Shown here: positions 16,885-26,378 of the stretch, piece after piece
Numbering within the stretch: the first letter of the stretch is position 1
Layout: each line of letters begins with the position of its first letter
Assembly (NCBI GenBank): GCA_039815145.1
Contig: JBCBZW010000001.1
Coordinates: 124,001-188,000 of the forward strand
Reading direction: 5' to 3'
DNA: 64,000 bases
Source of the DNA: Pseudomonadota bacterium
Lineage (GTDB): Bacteria; Pseudomonadota; Gammaproteobacteria; Steroidobacterales; JBCBZW01
Translations under genes and position numbers: made by a program
The notes under the pieces: generated by a model
What the model saw: only the letters and a program-made list of their open reading frames with translations
What the model was told of the DNA's origin: nothing
Databases searched by the model: none

Positions 16885-18084
16885 ATGACCGAGAAAGCCT
16901 ATATCGTTGCCGCGGCTCGGACCCCCGTGGGTCGCGCCTTCAAGGGCGGCTTCGCCACCACCCGACCCGATGATCTGCTCGCCCACGTCCTGCGCGGCGT
17001 GGTCGGTCAGGTGCCCTCGATGGACCCTGGCGCCGTCGAAGACGTCGTCATCGGCTGCGCCATGCCCGAGGGCGAACAGGGCATGAACGTGGCTCGCATC
17101 GGCACCCTGCTCGCGGGGCTGCCCGAGTCCGTGCCCGCCGTCACCGTCAACCGCTTCTGCTCCTCCGGCCTGCAGACCGTGGCCATGGCGGCCGAGCGCA
17201 TCCAGGCCGGCGCGGCCGACGTGATGATCGCCGGTGGCACCGAGTCCATGTCGATGGTGCCTATGATGGGCAACAAGATCTCCTTCAACCCCGCCGTGCT
17301 GGCGAAGGATGAGAACGTGGCCATCGCCTACGGCATGGGCATCACCGCCGAGAAGGTGGCGCAGAAGTGGAACGTGAGCCGCGAGGCCCAGGATGCCTTC
17401 GCCCTGCGCAGCCACCAGCGCGCCATCGCTGGCATCAAGAGCGGCGCTCAGCAGCTCGGCGTCCTACCTTACGAAACCGTTCGCCACGTGCCGGGCAGCG
17501 ATGGCACCGTGAGCGAAGTGCGCCACACGGTGGAAGTGGACGAAGGTCCGCGCCCGGACACGAGCCTCGAGGCCCTCGGCAAGCTGCGCCCGGTGTTCGC
17601 CGCCAAGGGCTCGGTGACCGCCGGCAACAGCTCCCAGATGAGCGACGGTGCCGCGGCCCTGGTGCTGATGAGCGAGCGCGGCCTGAAGGCGCACAACGTG
17701 GAGCCCTTGGGCGTGTTCCATGGCTTCTCCGTGGCCGGCGTGCCGCCGGAGGTGATGGGGATCGGTCCGATCGCCGCGATCCCCAAGGTGCTCGACCGCA
17801 CAGGCATCAAGCTCGATGACCTTTCGTGGGTGGAGCTGAACGAGGCCTTCGCCGCCCAGGCCCTGGCCGTGATCGGCGAGGTGGGCCTCGATGAGGAGAA
17901 GACCAACCCCCTCGGCGGCGCCATCGCCCTGGGCCATCCCCTGGGGGCCACCGGCGCCATCCTGACCACCAAGCTCGTGCACAACCTGCGGGCCAGCAAG
18001 GCCGCCGGCCAGTCGGCCTACGGCCTGGTCACCATGTGCATCGGCACGGGCATGGGGGCCGCGGGCATCATCGAAGTGCTGTAA
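16885..18084 (+). CDS. fadA: Acetyl-CoA C-acyltransferase (beta-oxidation thiolase)
   Basis: A 399-residue thiolase that performs the last beta-oxidation step. It has the catalytic cysteine in NRFCSSGLQT, the NEAFAAQ motif and the C-terminal GGAIALGHPLGATGA histidine and MCIGTGMGA cysteine blocks. AGGAGA precedes the ATG. It sits 14 bases after the FadN-type gene and is followed by a strong intrinsic terminator, so the two form an operon. Confidence 0.95.
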   Translation: MTEKAYIVAAARTPVGRAFKGGFATTRPDDLLAHVLRGVVGQVPSMDPGAVEDVVIGCAMPEGEQGMNVARIGTLLAGLPESVPAVTVNRFCSSGLQTVAMAAERIQAGAADVMIAGGTESMSMVPMMGNKISFNPAVLAKDENVAIAYGMGITAEKVAQKWNVSREAQDAFALRSHQRAIAGIKSGAQQLGVLPYETVRHVPGSDGTVSEVRHTVEVDEGPRPDTSLEALGKLRPVFAAKGSVTAGNSSQMSDGAAALVLMSERGLKAHNVEPLGVFHGFSVAGVPPEVMGIGPIAAIPKVLDRTGIKLDDLSWVELNEAFAAQALAVIGEVGLDEEKTNPLGGAIALGHPLGATGAILTTKLVHNLRASKAAGQSAYGLVTMCIGTGMGAAGIIEVL

Positions 18085-18108
18085 GGCGCCCCGCTTTCGT
18101 CGCCTGGA

Positions 18109-18141
18109 GGGCGGTGCCGAGCGATCGGCACCGCCCTTTTT
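18109..18141 (+). terminator. Intrinsic terminator of the fadN-like/fadA operon
   Basis: A perfect 12-base-pair stem (GGGCGGTGCCGA paired with TCGGCACCGCCC), loop GCGA, then a run of five T. It begins 24 bases after the thiolase stop. Confidence 0.93.
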
Positions 18142-18313
18142 CGTGACGGCAGCTGGAGTCCCAGGTTCGTCGGCCAGCACTCGGGGATGTGACGAAACGC
18201 ACATCTCACGGGTCGACCAACCCCTACTTTGGGTTGCCGGACGCCGCGCCCAGCGACGGTGGCGCCGGCCGAATGAATCCCCCACACTGCGCCGCCACCC
18301 ACAGGAGTGCGAC

Positions 18314-19522
18314 ATGGCGAACGACCCGCGCGGCGACAAGGCCAAGGATGCGCCCCCACCCTTCGACGTTCCCCAACTCCTGCGCTGGGCGGCGCGAGAC
18401 ACGGGGGAGGAGGACGTCAGCTTCCTCGAGAACGACGCCCTGCACGCTCTGTGCACGAGCCTCGCCGAGACCACGCAGCTGCACTTCATCGGCCGCAGCC
18501 GCGCCCAGAAACTGCTCCTCGCCAACCTGATCAAGCGCGTGCGCCTGCGCCAATACCGCGCGCGCCACCCCGAGATCGGAGAGATCGAGCTCAAGCGCCC
18601 CGTCTTCCTCATCGGCCCGCCGCGCACGGGCACCACGTTCCTCCATCGCCTGCTCGCCGAGGATCCCGCGGTGCGCGCGCCACGCCTGTGGGAGACGCTG
18701 CAGCCGCCACCGGCGCAGCCCGAGTGGCGCGAGGATCCGCAGTACTTCGAGCAGGACTATCGGGTAGAGATGTCGCGCAAGGCGATTGGCGCGCGCAAGC
18801 GCTTCACCCCGGGCCTCTCGAGCATTCACTCCTCCGCCGTCGACGTGCCGGAGGAGTGCTACGGACTGCTGGAGACGTCGCTGCTCTCCCACAGCTTCAT
18901 GTTCTACGGACCTGTCACCGGTTACCTGGACTGGCTGGACGGTCGCAGCCACGCGGAATGGGTAGATGCCTACCGCCTCTACGCCGATCAGCTACGCCTG
19001 TTGCAATGGTGGTACCCAGGGGACTTCTGGGTGGTGAAGACACCCTTCCACCTGTGGGCCATGGAAGCCATCTTCGAGGTGTTCCCCGATGCGCTGGTGG
19101 TCCAACAGGGTCGCGACCCGGTGAGCTGCGTGGCGTCGTACTGCAGCCTGTCGGCCGAGGCCTACAAACCCACGATGCTGAAGGTGGACAAGGAGCAGGT
19201 GGGACGCCAGGCCCTGCGCTACCTCGGGGACGCGGTGAATCGCAACGTGGTCGCACGACGCCAGTTGCCCGCCGAGCGCTTCATCGACATCGACTACCCG
19301 GACCTGATCGCCGACCCGATGGACACGGCGCAGCGCATCTACGCCGCGATGGACCGCGAGCTTACGCCGGCGGCCCGCGAGGCGATGGAGGCTTACCTCG
19401 CCAAGCAGCGCGAGAGCCATAAGAAGGGCGGCCACCGCTACAGCCTGAGCGACTACGGATTGGAGGAATCGGTGGTGAGGGACGCGTTCGCCGACTACAA
19501 CGCGATGGTGCGCGGCGCCTGA
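18314..19522 (+). CDS. Sulfotransferase-family protein
   Basis: A 402-residue sulfotransferase-like protein. The PAPS 5'-phosphosulfate-binding loop is IGPPRTGTTFLHRLL (about residues 98-112) and the 3'-phosphate site is GRDPVSCVASYCSL. Bacterial relatives act on unknown small molecules or lipids. AGGAG lies before the ATG. It stands alone between the fad operon terminator and the convergent lipocalin gene. Confidence 0.88.
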   Translation: MANDPRGDKAKDAPPPFDVPQLLRWAARDTGEEDVSFLENDALHALCTSLAETTQLHFIGRSRAQKLLLANLIKRVRLRQYRARHPEIGEIELKRPVFLIGPPRTGTTFLHRLLAEDPAVRAPRLWETLQPPPAQPEWREDPQYFEQDYRVEMSRKAIGARKRFTPGLSSIHSSAVDVPEECYGLLETSLLSHSFMFYGPVTGYLDWLDGRSHAEWVDAYRLYADQLRLLQWWYPGDFWVVKTPFHLWAMEAIFEVFPDALVVQQGRDPVSCVASYCSLSAEAYKPTMLKVDKEQVGRQALRYLGDAVNRNVVARRQLPAERFIDIDYPDLIADPMDTAQRIYAAMDRELTPAAREAMEAYLAKQRESHKKGGHRYSLSDYGLEESVVRDAFADYNAMVRGA

Positions 19523-19552
19523 TCACGCCGCGGTGCGTGGCCGGGGTCGACG

Positions 19553-20113
19553 TCAGCCCTGGCCGCTGGTGGCCTCGTGGGGCATCTGGCGGATCTTCGA
19601 CGTGTCGTAGCCCACCTCATCCAGCATGGAGACGATCTGCGCGTACTCCGCCTCGTCGATCGACGGCGTACGCGCCATGATCCACACCAGGTCGCGCTTC
19701 TGGCGCCCGATGACGGTGGTCTCGTACTCGTCGTTCAAGTAGATGATGCGGTAGTCCAGCTTGACGAGCGGGAAGAACTGCATGCCCCACTCGGCATTCG
19801 TGTCCGAATTGCGAATGAAACCCTTCGGCTTGAAGGTCTTCTGCTTACCGTCGAAGGCGCCCTTGTTGAAGGTGAAGGTGGTGTTGATCCTACCGGGACC
19901 TGCGACCTCGTAGGTCTCCACCGGGTTGTAGGCCTTCTCCTCCATCGAGGTGACGATGCCGGCGACCACGTACCAATCGCCCGAGAAGCGCTCGAGATCT
20001 ACGTAGCTGACGGTCTCCATAGGCTCCCCCTCATCGGAACACGCGGCAAGCCCCAGGGCGATGAGCGCGAGCCCTGCGAGGCGCAGGGCGAGCGACGTCT
20101 TCTGTGCACCCAT
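19553..20113 (-). CDS. Lipocalin-family lipoprotein (Blc-like)
   Basis: A 186-residue protein with a lipoprotein signal peptide (lipobox LAAC near residue 25) and the lipocalin first-strand signature FSGDWYVVAG (GxW). It has the RDLVWIMARTPSID block typical of bacterial lipocalins such as Blc, which bind lipids at the outer membrane. Its start overlaps the stop of the upstream DUF6134 gene (TGATG-type), so the pair is coupled. Confidence 0.87.
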   Translation of the reverse strand: MGAQKTSLALRLAGLALIALGLAACSDEGEPMETVSYVDLERFSGDWYVVAGIVTSMEEKAYNPVETYEVAGPGRINTTFTFNKGAFDGKQKTFKPKGFIRNSDTNAEWGMQFFPLVKLDYRIIYLNDEYETTVIGRQKRDLVWIMARTPSIDEAEYAQIVSMLDEVGYDTSKIRQMPHEATSGQG

Positions 20114-20880
20114 CAGCGGGTACCTTCGCCCATGACCTCATCGGCGAGGGGATCGACCGTGGCGGCCGATAGCATGCGCGGCAGCTCACCGCCCTCGCGC
20201 TCGTAGCGCAGCATGCGGTTTTCGATAGGTGATTCCAGGCGCACCCACTCCCAGCGGTTGTCCACCTTGGTGTAGCAGACCTGCACTTCGCCGTCCGGCG
20301 TCTCGATGCGATAGCGGATGACCGGCGTGCGCACGCCGCTGACTTCCAGCTCTTCCTGCCCCATGCGGGAAATTTGCACGGGCACCACTTCACCGGTCTG
20401 GGGGTTGAGCAGGCGATCTCGATCGACGAAGGCCTGATCCCAGTAGGCGAAGGTGCTGAGGCAGCCTGTATCGACCGTACGCTCGTCGTCGGCGCCGAAC
20501 TCCAGGTCAGCTTTCTTCTTAGCCGTCACAGAGCGCAGGGTGAAGCTGTCACCGCTCGCCTGGCCCTCGACCCGGTTGCGCTCGCTGTTGGCGCGGGTGC
20601 TGGAGGCGATGTCCTTGAGGCAACCGTCCACCCAGTGCTCCTCGCTGTGGTGGCGGTACTTGAAGGCGTTGATGAAGAGGAACTTCACGTCGAAGCGGGC
20701 CTCGCTATCCACCGCCTGGCCGTCGTCGGACTCGCGCAAGACGAAGTTGTGGTAGCCGATCTCGCGATCGTCGAGGAACACCTTGAACTCCCAACGCCGC
20801 TCGTCGACGCTGGCGAAGGCTTGCGCGCTCAGGGTCGCGCAGGCGATGGTCGTAGCAAGTAGAGGCAGGATTCGCATCAC
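20113..20880 (-). CDS. DUF6134-like exported protein
   Basis: A 255-residue protein with an N-terminal signal peptide (about residues 1-23, ending ALA-like QAFA). The mature part reads as a beta-rich domain starting WEFKVFLDDREIGYHNFVLRE, a pattern typical of DUF6134 proteins. The function is unknown. It is coupled to a lipocalin lipoprotein downstream, so a periplasmic lipid-related role is possible but is only inferred from context. Confidence 0.72.
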   Translation of the reverse strand: MMRILPLLATTIACATLSAQAFASVDERRWEFKVFLDDREIGYHNFVLRESDDGQAVDSEARFDVKFLFINAFKYRHHSEEHWVDGCLKDIASSTRANSERNRVEGQASGDSFTLRSVTAKKKADLEFGADDERTVDTGCLSTFAYWDQAFVDRDRLLNPQTGEVVPVQISRMGQEELEVSGVRTPVIRYRIETPDGEVQVCYTKVDNRWEWVRLESPIENRMLRYEREGGELPRMLSAATVDPLADEVMGEGTR

Positions 20881-21262
20881 AGTTCCTTAACTCGAACCTT
20901 AAGTCCGGTGCGCTGCTACGCAGCTGCCCGGCGGCAGGGCAATTCACCATTATGCTGGGCGTGAGGGCCGGCGCCACGCGCTGCGACACTTCGCCACATT
21001 CGGCCGCTGCACACGTTGCGCTCGTTCTCGGCTTGCGTTCCCCGCTCCCGCCCGTTTGGCGGCAAGGGAAAGCCGAGCGGCTGTCAGCACAAGATTTCGG
21101 GTATGGCTCGCCATCGGTTTCGATAAGCCGCATTGACACCCACGACCGTCAATTCCCCAATACGCGGAACGACGCCTGCCCGGATGCACCCGCCGGCGTG
21201 GATAATAGACTGAAACTGCATGACTTTCGAACATTCGACAGGATCTGAGGGAAGGAAATCGT
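20881..21262 (+). other. Divergent intergenic region, no gene seen
   Basis: This 382-base stretch separates the divergent DUF6134 and LOG genes, so it must hold promoters in both directions. A TTGACA occurs at 21133-21138 and a GATAAT at 21201-21206, but they are not correctly spaced with each other. No convincing ORF or structured RNA was seen. Confidence 0.4.
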
Positions 21263-21838
21263 ATGCGAATCTGCGTGTTCTGCGGCTCGAGCGACGGGCG
21301 CCACGAGCGCTACCGGGAAGCGGGCCGTGCCCTGGGCAGCATGCTGGCGAAGGCGGGGATCGGTGTGGTCTACGGTGGCGCCACCATCGGGGTGATGGGC
21401 GCGGTGGCCGACGGTGCCCTGGCCGAGGGCGGCGAGGTGATCGGAGTCATCCCCGAGGCCATGATGACGGTGGAGATCGCCCACCACCGGACCGACCTTC
21501 GGGTCGTGGGTACGATGCACGAGCGCAAGGCGCTGATGGCCGAGCTCTCGGACGCCTTCATCGCCCTACCCGGCGGCATCGGCACCATGGAGGAGGTGTT
21601 CGAGGTGTGGACCTGGGCGCAGCTCGGCTATCACGGCAAGCCGGTCAGCCTACTGGACATCGACGGCTACTGGGACGCCCTTCACCGCTTCGTCGACCAC
21701 ATGGTGCACGAAGGATTCCTGCGCGCCGCGCACCGCGAGATGTTGATCATCGAGGATGACGCGTCGACGCTGCTAGAACGCCTGAAGCAGTACCAACCGC
21801 CGAAGGTGGACAAACTCCTTCGCAGCGAGGAGCGCTAG
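21263..21838 (+). CDS. LOG-family (YvdD-like) nucleotide phosphoribohydrolase
   Basis: A 191-residue LOG protein, homologous to cytokinin riboside 5'-monophosphate phosphoribohydrolase. It has GGATIGVMGAVADGAL and the catalytic signature PGGIGTMEEVFEVW. Bacterial members cleave AMP or related nucleotides to base and ribose-5-phosphate. GGAAGGAAA precedes the ATG. It lies 69 bases before a purine nucleoside phosphorylase gene, consistent with purine metabolism. Confidence 0.93.
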   Translation: MRICVFCGSSDGRHERYREAGRALGSMLAKAGIGVVYGGATIGVMGAVADGALAEGGEVIGVIPEAMMTVEIAHHRTDLRVVGTMHERKALMAELSDAFIALPGGIGTMEEVFEVWTWAQLGYHGKPVSLLDIDGYWDALHRFVDHMVHEGFLRAAHREMLIIEDDASTLLERLKQYQPPKVDKLLRSEER

Positions 21839-21907
21839 TAAGGCCTGCCCGCAACGCGCCCGACTCGCCTACACTGCACGCCGCCGCCCACTCAGGATCC
21901 TCATGCG

Positions 21908-22756
21908 ATGACGACCGATCAGCTCAAGGCCGCCGACGCCATCAGGCGCTTAGCGGGGACAGACGCCCTCGGCGAAGACGCCGTCGTTCTCGGCAGTGGC
22001 CTCGGTCGCTTCGGTGAGACGCTCACCCTGCGCGCAGAAATCGCCTACGAGGATATTCCGCAGTTCCCTCGCTCGACCGTGAGCGGCCATCGCGGCCGTC
22101 TGCTCGTAGGCGATCTGCCCAACGGGCGACCGATCCTGTGCATGCAGGGCCGCATGCACTACTACGAGGGCTACAGCGCGGCGCAGATCGCACTCCCGGT
22201 GCGCACCCTGCACGCCCTCGGCGTTGAGCGCATGCTCATGACCAACGCCGCCGGCGGCATCCACCCGGACTTCAAGCCGGGCGATCTCATGCGCATCGAT
22301 GATCACATCAACCTCACCGGCTGCAATCCGCTCATCGGCCCGAACGATGACACCCTCGGCCCGCGCTTCCCCGACATGAGCCGGGCCTGGGACCCGGCCC
22401 TCGGCGAGCACCTGCAACGCGCCGGCGAGCGCAGCGGCGTGCCCCTGCAGCGCGGCGTGTACGTGCAGGTGACCGGGCCGAGCTTCGAGACGCCGGCGGA
22501 GATCCGCATGCTCGGGCGCCTCGGCGCCGACGCAGTGGGCATGTCGACCGTGCCGGAAGCGATTACGGCGCGGCACCTTGGCGTACGCATCGCGGGGATC
22601 AGCCTCATCACCAACTACGCGGCCGGCCTGCAGCCGAACCAGACCCTCACCCTGGAGGAGGCGATGGAGGAAGCGGCAGCGGCCTACGAACGCCTGCGCG
22701 ATCTACTCCTCGCCTACTACGATCAGGATCCGCCGAGCGAGGACATCACCCCGTAG
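21908..22756 (+). CDS. Purine-nucleoside phosphorylase, trimeric class
   Basis: A 282-residue class I PNP that splits purine nucleosides with phosphate. Family motifs are GSGLGRFGE, GRMHYYEGY, TNAAGGI, TGPSFETPAEIRML, VGMSTVPEAI and LITNYAAG, where the asparagine is typical of guanosine/inosine specificity. It follows the LOG gene in the same direction. Its 3' end overlaps the 3' end of the convergent Nramp-like gene by 34 bases. Confidence 0.94.
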   Translation: MTTDQLKAADAIRRLAGTDALGEDAVVLGSGLGRFGETLTLRAEIAYEDIPQFPRSTVSGHRGRLLVGDLPNGRPILCMQGRMHYYEGYSAAQIALPVRTLHALGVERMLMTNAAGGIHPDFKPGDLMRIDDHINLTGCNPLIGPNDDTLGPRFPDMSRAWDPALGEHLQRAGERSGVPLQRGVYVQVTGPSFETPAEIRMLGRLGADAVGMSTVPEAITARHLGVRIAGISLITNYAAGLQPNQTLTLEEAMEEAAAAYERLRDLLLAYYDQDPPSEDITP

Positions 22757-24015
22757 GCGATCGCCACGGCGAACAACACCACCACGCCGAAGAGGCTCCA
22801 GCGCCGCAACCAGGGTCCCGGGCGCAGCGCTTGCGGCACGTCAGGGCCCGTCACCGCCAGATGGTTGAGTAACGCAATGATCGGGCTGGTGATGAAGCCG
22901 ACGGTGGTGACGAGGTCGATGAAGGCGCGGAAGCTGCTGAGGGCGAAGTGCAGCATCAGCACGGCCACGGCGGCCATGCTCAGCATGGCGCCGACGTACA
23001 CGGGGTCGCGACGCCCGACCGCCGTCGGTTCAGCCTTCGACGAGCGCACCTGCGCCACCACGGCGGCGACCACTCGCGGGAACCCATCGGTGATCGCCAG
23101 CAGGGTGGTGAGCAACACGGCGAAGGCGCTGGCGCCCACCAGGGCACCACTCCAGGCGCCGAGGGTCTGCTCGTAGAGGCTCACCACCTGGGCCGCGAAG
23201 GCCGCGGCGCCGGCCTCAGGTGCCACGCCTTGCTCGTGCATCACCCCCGTGCCCATGAGCACGAAGCACAGGGCCAGCACGATCGAGGCCAGGTACCCGA
23301 TGTTGAAATCGACCATGGCCTCGGCCAGCGGCGCGCGAAGCCCCGTCTGGCGCGCCCGGGCCACGCTCCACAAGCTGTGCATCACCGACAGGTCCAGCCC
23401 CGCCGGCATGAAGCCCGCCAAGGCGATCAGGAAGGCGAGCGTGGGCCCGTCGAGCGCGGGCGGCACCAACAGCGCCAGCTGCCAGTCGATTCGCGGCAGC
23501 ACCAACAACGTGGCCGCGAGCGTGGCCAGGGTCAGAAAGGCCACGAACACCTTGGTCAGGCGATCGAGCAACGCGAAGCCCCCACCCAGGGTGAGCAGCA
23601 CCGCCACCCCCACCAGCAGGCTCGCCAGCACCGGAGGCGCCATGGTGATCCCAAAGGTGGCCCCCGCCAGGCCCGCCAGGGTGATGCACAGGGCCGCCAT
23701 CACCGTGCACAAGGTGGGCAGGAAGGTGAGGAAGTAGAGCACCAGCACCGCCCGCCCGCGGCGGCGATAGCCGTGCAACAGGGACTCGCCGGTGGCCGCC
23801 ACGAAGTGCGGCGCAAACCGGAAGGCCGGGTACTTCAGGGCGTGCACGAGCAGGATGATGAGCACGAAGCCCAGGCCGTAGACGGCCCCCGCGCGGGTCG
23901 ATTGCACCAGGTGCGAAACGCCGATGGCAGTGCCGGCGAACAACACGCCAGGGCCGATGGCGGCTGCGAGGCGGCGACGAGCGTCGTGGGTCAAGGTCGA
24001 ACGGCTCCGGATCAT
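22723..24015 (-). CDS. Nramp-family-like membrane transporter, divergent
   Basis: A 430-residue protein with about eleven hydrophobic segments and the Nramp-like opening GPGVLFAGTAIGVSHLVQST. In canonical Nramp metal transporters helix 1 carries DPGN and helix 6 MPHN; here the aligned positions read GVSH (residues 32-35) and MPAGLD (residues 203-208). It therefore belongs to an Nramp-related branch that may not carry the usual Mn/Fe substrate. It overlaps the punA-type gene end convergently. The substrate is unknown. Confidence 0.8.
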   Translation of the reverse strand: MIRSRSTLTHDARRRLAAAIGPGVLFAGTAIGVSHLVQSTRAGAVYGLGFVLIILLVHALKYPAFRFAPHFVAATGESLLHGYRRRGRAVLVLYFLTFLPTLCTVMAALCITLAGLAGATFGITMAPPVLASLLVGVAVLLTLGGGFALLDRLTKVFVAFLTLATLAATLLVLPRIDWQLALLVPPALDGPTLAFLIALAGFMPAGLDLSVMHSLWSVARARQTGLRAPLAEAMVDFNIGYLASIVLALCFVLMGTGVMHEQGVAPEAGAAAFAAQVVSLYEQTLGAWSGALVGASAFAVLLTTLLAITDGFPRVVAAVVAQVRSSKAEPTAVGRRDPVYVGAMLSMAAVAVLMLHFALSSFRAFIDLVTTVGFITSPIIALLNHLAVTGPDVPQALRPGPWLRRWSLFGVVVLFAVAIAYGVMSSLGGS

Positions 24016-24142
24016 TCGGGCGTCGCGAGGGGCGACTCCCCGTTATGCTACCGCCCGAGGCCACGTGGCCACGATCCGAACTGATATCATGCACTGCAGC
24101 GGCGGTTCCGTCGCTTCTCCACACGGCCACTTGAACGACGAC

Positions 24143-24652
24143 ATGACCCTCGATGTTTCCAGCGACACCGCGCGTCGGCGCTTGCGCGATGTGCTCGGCA
24201 CCTTCGCCACCGGAGTCACGGTGGTCACGGCCCTCGACGAGGCGGGCGATCCGGTGGGTATCACCGTGAACAGCTTCACCAGCGTCTCGCTCTCCCCGCC
24301 GCTGATCCTGTGGTGTCTGAGTCGGGAGTCCGCCTCTCTGAACGCCTACTGCACGGCTCGCCACTTCGCCATCAACGTGCTGCACGAGAGTCAGCAAGAC
24401 CTGGCCACCCGCTTCGCCAGCAATGAGCGGCACAAGTTTGCCGGTCTGGAAGGAGTGACCGAAGGTATCAGCGGTGTCCCCCTGCTGGCGAACTGCGTCG
24501 GTCAGCTCCAGTGCACCAGCCGCCAGTCCCACGACGGTGGCGATCACGTGATCCTGATCGGCGAGGTGCTCGCCGTGCAGGAGGCGGCGGGGGCACCCCT
24601 GCTCTTTCATCGCGGACGCTTCGCGGGGTTGGCGCAGGCTGAGGACGCCTGA
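24143..24652 (+). CDS. Flavin reductase-like FMN-binding protein
   Basis: A 169-residue split-barrel protein with the flavin-reductase signatures TFATGVTVVT, GITVNSFTSVSLSPPLILWCL and CRQSHDGGDHVILIGEV-type C-terminal part. Relatives supply reduced flavin to two-component monooxygenases. The ATG at 24143 matches the usual family length; an in-frame ATG at 24089 would add 18 residues. No partner oxygenase is nearby. Confidence 0.87.
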   Translation: MTLDVSSDTARRRLRDVLGTFATGVTVVTALDEAGDPVGITVNSFTSVSLSPPLILWCLSRESASLNAYCTARHFAINVLHESQQDLATRFASNERHKFAGLEGVTEGISGVPLLANCVGQLQCTSRQSHDGGDHVILIGEVLAVQEAAGAPLLFHRGRFAGLAQAEDA

Positions 24653-24779
24653 CCCGCTCCGTTCGATCGAAACATGCGCCGCCTAGACCGCTCTCATCGG
24701 CCGCCCATTCGCTGGTAACAGACCCCGCCTGCTGGCACGATTGACCGCCATTACGTGTGCCACGCCGCGGAGCTTGTTC

Positions 24780-26246
24780 ATGTCCCAACTGCAACTCTCC
24801 AGTCTGGAAGAGCGCCTGCACCGTCTCGAAACGCATTTGCAGCGGGAAAACCCCGTACTTCTTGAGGTCGTTAAGGCCTTCCGCCAGCTCGATCAGGTCA
24901 CCCATCGCCTCGGCCTGACGGAACCGAACGAGTCCCTCGCCTCGCAGGTGTCCTGGTTCCCCGTGGTCGCCCTGCTCGGCACCTTCTCGGCCGGTAAGTC
25001 AACATTCGTAAACTCCTACCTCGGCCAGCGCCTGCAACTCACGGGCAATCAGGCCGTCGACGACAAGTTCACGGTGGTCTGCTACGGCCCCAACGAGCAG
25101 CCCCAGGTGCTGCCCGGCCTGGCCCTCGACAGCGATCCCCGCTTCCCCTTCTACAAGATCAGTCATCAGATCGAAGAGGTGTCCGACGGCGACGCCGAGC
25201 GCATGGACGCCTTCCTGCAGCTCAAGGCCTGCAACTCCGAGGCGATCCGAGGCAAGATCCTGATCGACTCGCCGGGCTTCGACTCGGACGAGCAGCGGGC
25301 CGCCACCCTCGCCATCATCGAACACATCATCGACCTGGCTGACCTGGTGCTGGTGTTCTTCGATGCCCGCCACCCCGAGCCGGGCGCCATGCAGCAGACG
25401 CTCAAGCACCTGGTGGGCGACGTGAAGGATCGGCCGGACTTCAACAAGTTCATGTACATCCTGAACCAGGTCGACGCGACCGCCCGGGAGGACAACCCGG
25501 AGGAAGTGTTCGCGGCCTGGCAACGCGCACTCGCCAGCCAGGGCCTCACGGCGGGTCGCTTCTACCGCATCTACGACGTGGCCTCGGCGCTACCGATCGA
25601 AGACGAGGCGCTGGCGGCCCGCTTCGAAGCCAAGCGTAAGGTCGACGCCGACGAGATCAGCATGCGCCTCGACCGGGTGGAGGTCGAACGCGCCTACCGC
25701 GTGACTGGCGCGCTCGAACGCACGGCCCGGGCCGTGCGCGACGACATGATGCCGACGGTGCGCGAGGCGCGCCGCTGGTGGAAGCGCCGTTCCCTGATCC
25801 TGGATGCCTCGGTGATGGGCGCCCTGGCACTGGTGGCGCTCGCGGGCAGCTACATGTTCAACATGTGGGAGGGCCTGCACTTCAATCCGCCCTGGGCCTC
25901 CCTGAGTGAGCAATTCCCGTTCGTGGATTGGGTGCTGCTCGGCCTGCTCATCGCCGTGGTGGCCTACCTGCACCTCGTCCTACGGCGGGCGGCGAGTAGG
26001 CAGACCGTGAAGCACTTCGGTGAGAAGCTCGAGGGCAACACGCACAAGGACTGGATCCTGAACGCCATCCGCAAGAACACCTCCGGCTGGATGCTGGCGG
26101 TGGCGGATCAGCCGACCGGCTGGGGGCCCCTGACGCGACGTAAGCTGGACACGGTGCTGGCCAACGCCGGCCGCTTCATCGAGACCCTGAACGACCGCTT
26201 CGCCGTGCCCAGCGGCGAGGGCGACGGCGGCAAGAAAAAGGGCTAA
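24780..26246 (+). CDS. Dynamin-like large GTPase with membrane segments
   Basis: A 488-residue GTPase. The P-loop is GTFSAGKST (residues 67-75), the G3 motif is IDSPGFDSDE and the G4-like region is ILNQVD. A helical part follows, with two hydrophobic segments (about residues 345-365 and 385-405) that would form a hairpin anchor. This organisation resembles bacterial dynamin/EHD-like proteins that remodel membranes. It appears monocistronic and its role is unknown. Confidence 0.8.
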   Translation: MSQLQLSSLEERLHRLETHLQRENPVLLEVVKAFRQLDQVTHRLGLTEPNESLASQVSWFPVVALLGTFSAGKSTFVNSYLGQRLQLTGNQAVDDKFTVVCYGPNEQPQVLPGLALDSDPRFPFYKISHQIEEVSDGDAERMDAFLQLKACNSEAIRGKILIDSPGFDSDEQRAATLAIIEHIIDLADLVLVFFDARHPEPGAMQQTLKHLVGDVKDRPDFNKFMYILNQVDATAREDNPEEVFAAWQRALASQGLTAGRFYRIYDVASALPIEDEALAARFEAKRKVDADEISMRLDRVEVERAYRVTGALERTARAVRDDMMPTVREARRWWKRRSLILDASVMGALALVALAGSYMFNMWEGLHFNPPWASLSEQFPFVDWVLLGLLIAVVAYLHLVLRRAASRQTVKHFGEKLEGNTHKDWILNAIRKNTSGWMLAVADQPTGWGPLTRRKLDTVLANAGRFIETLNDRFAVPSGEGDGGKKKG

Positions 26247-26378
26247 ACAGGGCACTAGCCCGCGCCAAAAAATCCGGGCAAACCAACCGGGCCCAAGGCG
26301 CATCCAACGAGAAAACACACCCTCGCTCCGGCAATCGGCCGGGGCGGGGGATCATCGCCTCGTTGGAAGGAGACTCCC

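Noticed and set aside
22948-24084. A 378-codon plus-strand open frame
   Set aside because: It lies antisense to the Nramp-like gene and is full of H, Q, R and G with no domain, typical of a shadow frame.
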